Below, in pieces: positions 63,686 through 64,000 of a stretch of 64,000 nt of DNA. Made by a program: the position numbers and the translations under genes. Location: positions 124,001 to 188,000 of the forward strand of contig JAGTJU010000005.1 of the NCBI GenBank assembly GCA_022184915.1. Direction: 5' to 3'. The DNA comes from Myxococcales bacterium (GTDB taxonomy: Bacteria > Myxococcota_A > Polyangia > Fen-1088). The notes beneath the pieces were generated by a model. That model was not told the origin of the DNA, did no database searches, and was given only the letters and a program-made list of their open reading frames with translations. Within the stretch, counting starts at the first letter, position 1; each line of letters opens with the position of its first letter.

Positions 63686-64000
63686 GGCTGCCCGATGATC
63701 TTTTTGAATGTCAGCTCGTGAAACCATCGTTCGGCGCTTGCGGGTTTCGTGCGGAGCCTTTCGACGTCGTTCGCCTCGATCTTCGCGGACGAAACCACCA
63801 CGATGAGGTGCTCCGGCTCCGGACGGCCATCGACCTGCCATGCGGAGGGCAAGAGGCGGCTACCCGGAGACTCGGACCGTCCAAACCACAGCTCGTCCCA
63901 GCGTCCCGCTGGGTTCTGCGAAAACACGGCAATGTATGGCAAGCCAAGAGGATCGACCTTCAGACGAAGCCTGTCCCCCTTTGCCAGGGGTGCAACGCCG
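63682..64000 (-). CDS. DUF4384-like protein, N-terminus beyond window edge
   Basis: The C-terminal about 105 residues are visible; the frame stays open to base 64000, so the start is outside. Segments LAKGDRLRLKVDPLGLPYIAVFSQ, GSRLLPSAWQVDG and EHLIVVVSSAKIEAND follow the DUF4384 pattern (a beta domain found next to caspases and sigma-factor regulators). The stop overlaps the caspase start as ATGA, so both are probably made together. An internal TTG at 63942 is not needed as a start. Confidence 0.75.
   Translation of the reverse strand, partial: GVAPLAKGDRLRLKVDPLGLPYIAVFSQNPAGRWDELWFGRSESPGSRLLPSAWQVDGRPEPEHLIVVVSSAKIEANDVERLRTKPASAERWFHELTFKKIIGQP

Overview
The window is high-GC chromosomal DNA from a bacterium that looks like a myxobacterium or close relative (Myxococcota, probably Polyangia-like). 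This rests on the mix of families seen: AgmX/PglI-type lipoproteins, PilZ proteins of the type common in Myxococcus, a pseudo-receiver/DUF4388/J-domain/TPR chimera, a PknB-type kinase, a DUF1552/DUF1592 secreted pair, a Cys-rich protein with a MYXO-CTERM-like tail, and a caspase with EF-hand and beta-barrel. Genes are dense on both strands. I see no transposase, integrase, phage gene, CRISPR array or rRNA, so this reads as core chromosome, not an island.

Layout. 1-4.6 kb: SirB1-like protein (cut by the edge), methyltransferase-like coiled-coil protein, rpmE and prfA. 4.6-8.8 kb (minus): Gfo/Idh/MocA oxidoreductase with a TIM-barrel isomerase, then an NSS sodium symporter with a tiny coupled membrane protein. 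8.9-11.6 kb: two AgmX-like lipoproteins and an acyl-CoA dehydrogenase. 11.8-14.3 kb: def, folB, a methyltransferase, and a convergent GGQ rescue factor. 14.4-17.5 kb (minus): two PilZ proteins, a SEC-C/TPR protein, yggX, SRP RNA and two serine tRNAs. 17.7-24.7 kb: esterase, glyoxalase, DUF502 protein, Hsp20, SDR, ilvE and the chimeric regulator. 24.8-30.2 kb: glmU, SCP2 protein, membrane glycosyltransferase-like protein, Gly-rich lipoprotein. 30.3-36.9 kb: pxpBAC 5-oxoprolinase operon, MBOAT protein, Ser/Thr kinase, HAD phosphatase.

36.9-41.9 kb (minus): an ftsE-ftsX-envC-ctp cell-separation cluster, with a Cys-rich surface protein upstream of ftsE. 42-45.8 kb: nrdJ (B12-dependent ribonucleotide reductase) behind a promoter region with tandem NrdR boxes and DnaA-box-like sites, a strong terminator, and cobU of B12 assembly. 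45.8-48.8 kb: DASS transporter and outer-membrane porin, divergent, with two palindromes between them. 48.9-51.9 kb: J-domain protein, small RCK_C-like protein, miaB, LMW tyrosine phosphatase. 51.9-64 kb is the most accessory part and is largely exported proteins: a three-gene set of metallophosphatase, arylsulfotransferase-like lipoprotein and sialidase-like beta-propeller; a Pro-rich repeat protein; the DUF1552/DUF1592 pair, whose lipoprotein N-terminus is split from its body by a G9 tract; an unknown exported protein; and a caspase/EF-hand/PEGA-like/beta-barrel protein coupled to a DUF4384-like gene running off the right edge.

Best candidates for something undescribed: the DUF4384-caspase-barrel locus, the phosphatase/ASST/propeller operon, the chimeric pseudo-receiver regulator, and the NrdR plus DnaA control region of nrdJ. 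Functions are called from recognisable motifs by eye; no database search was run.
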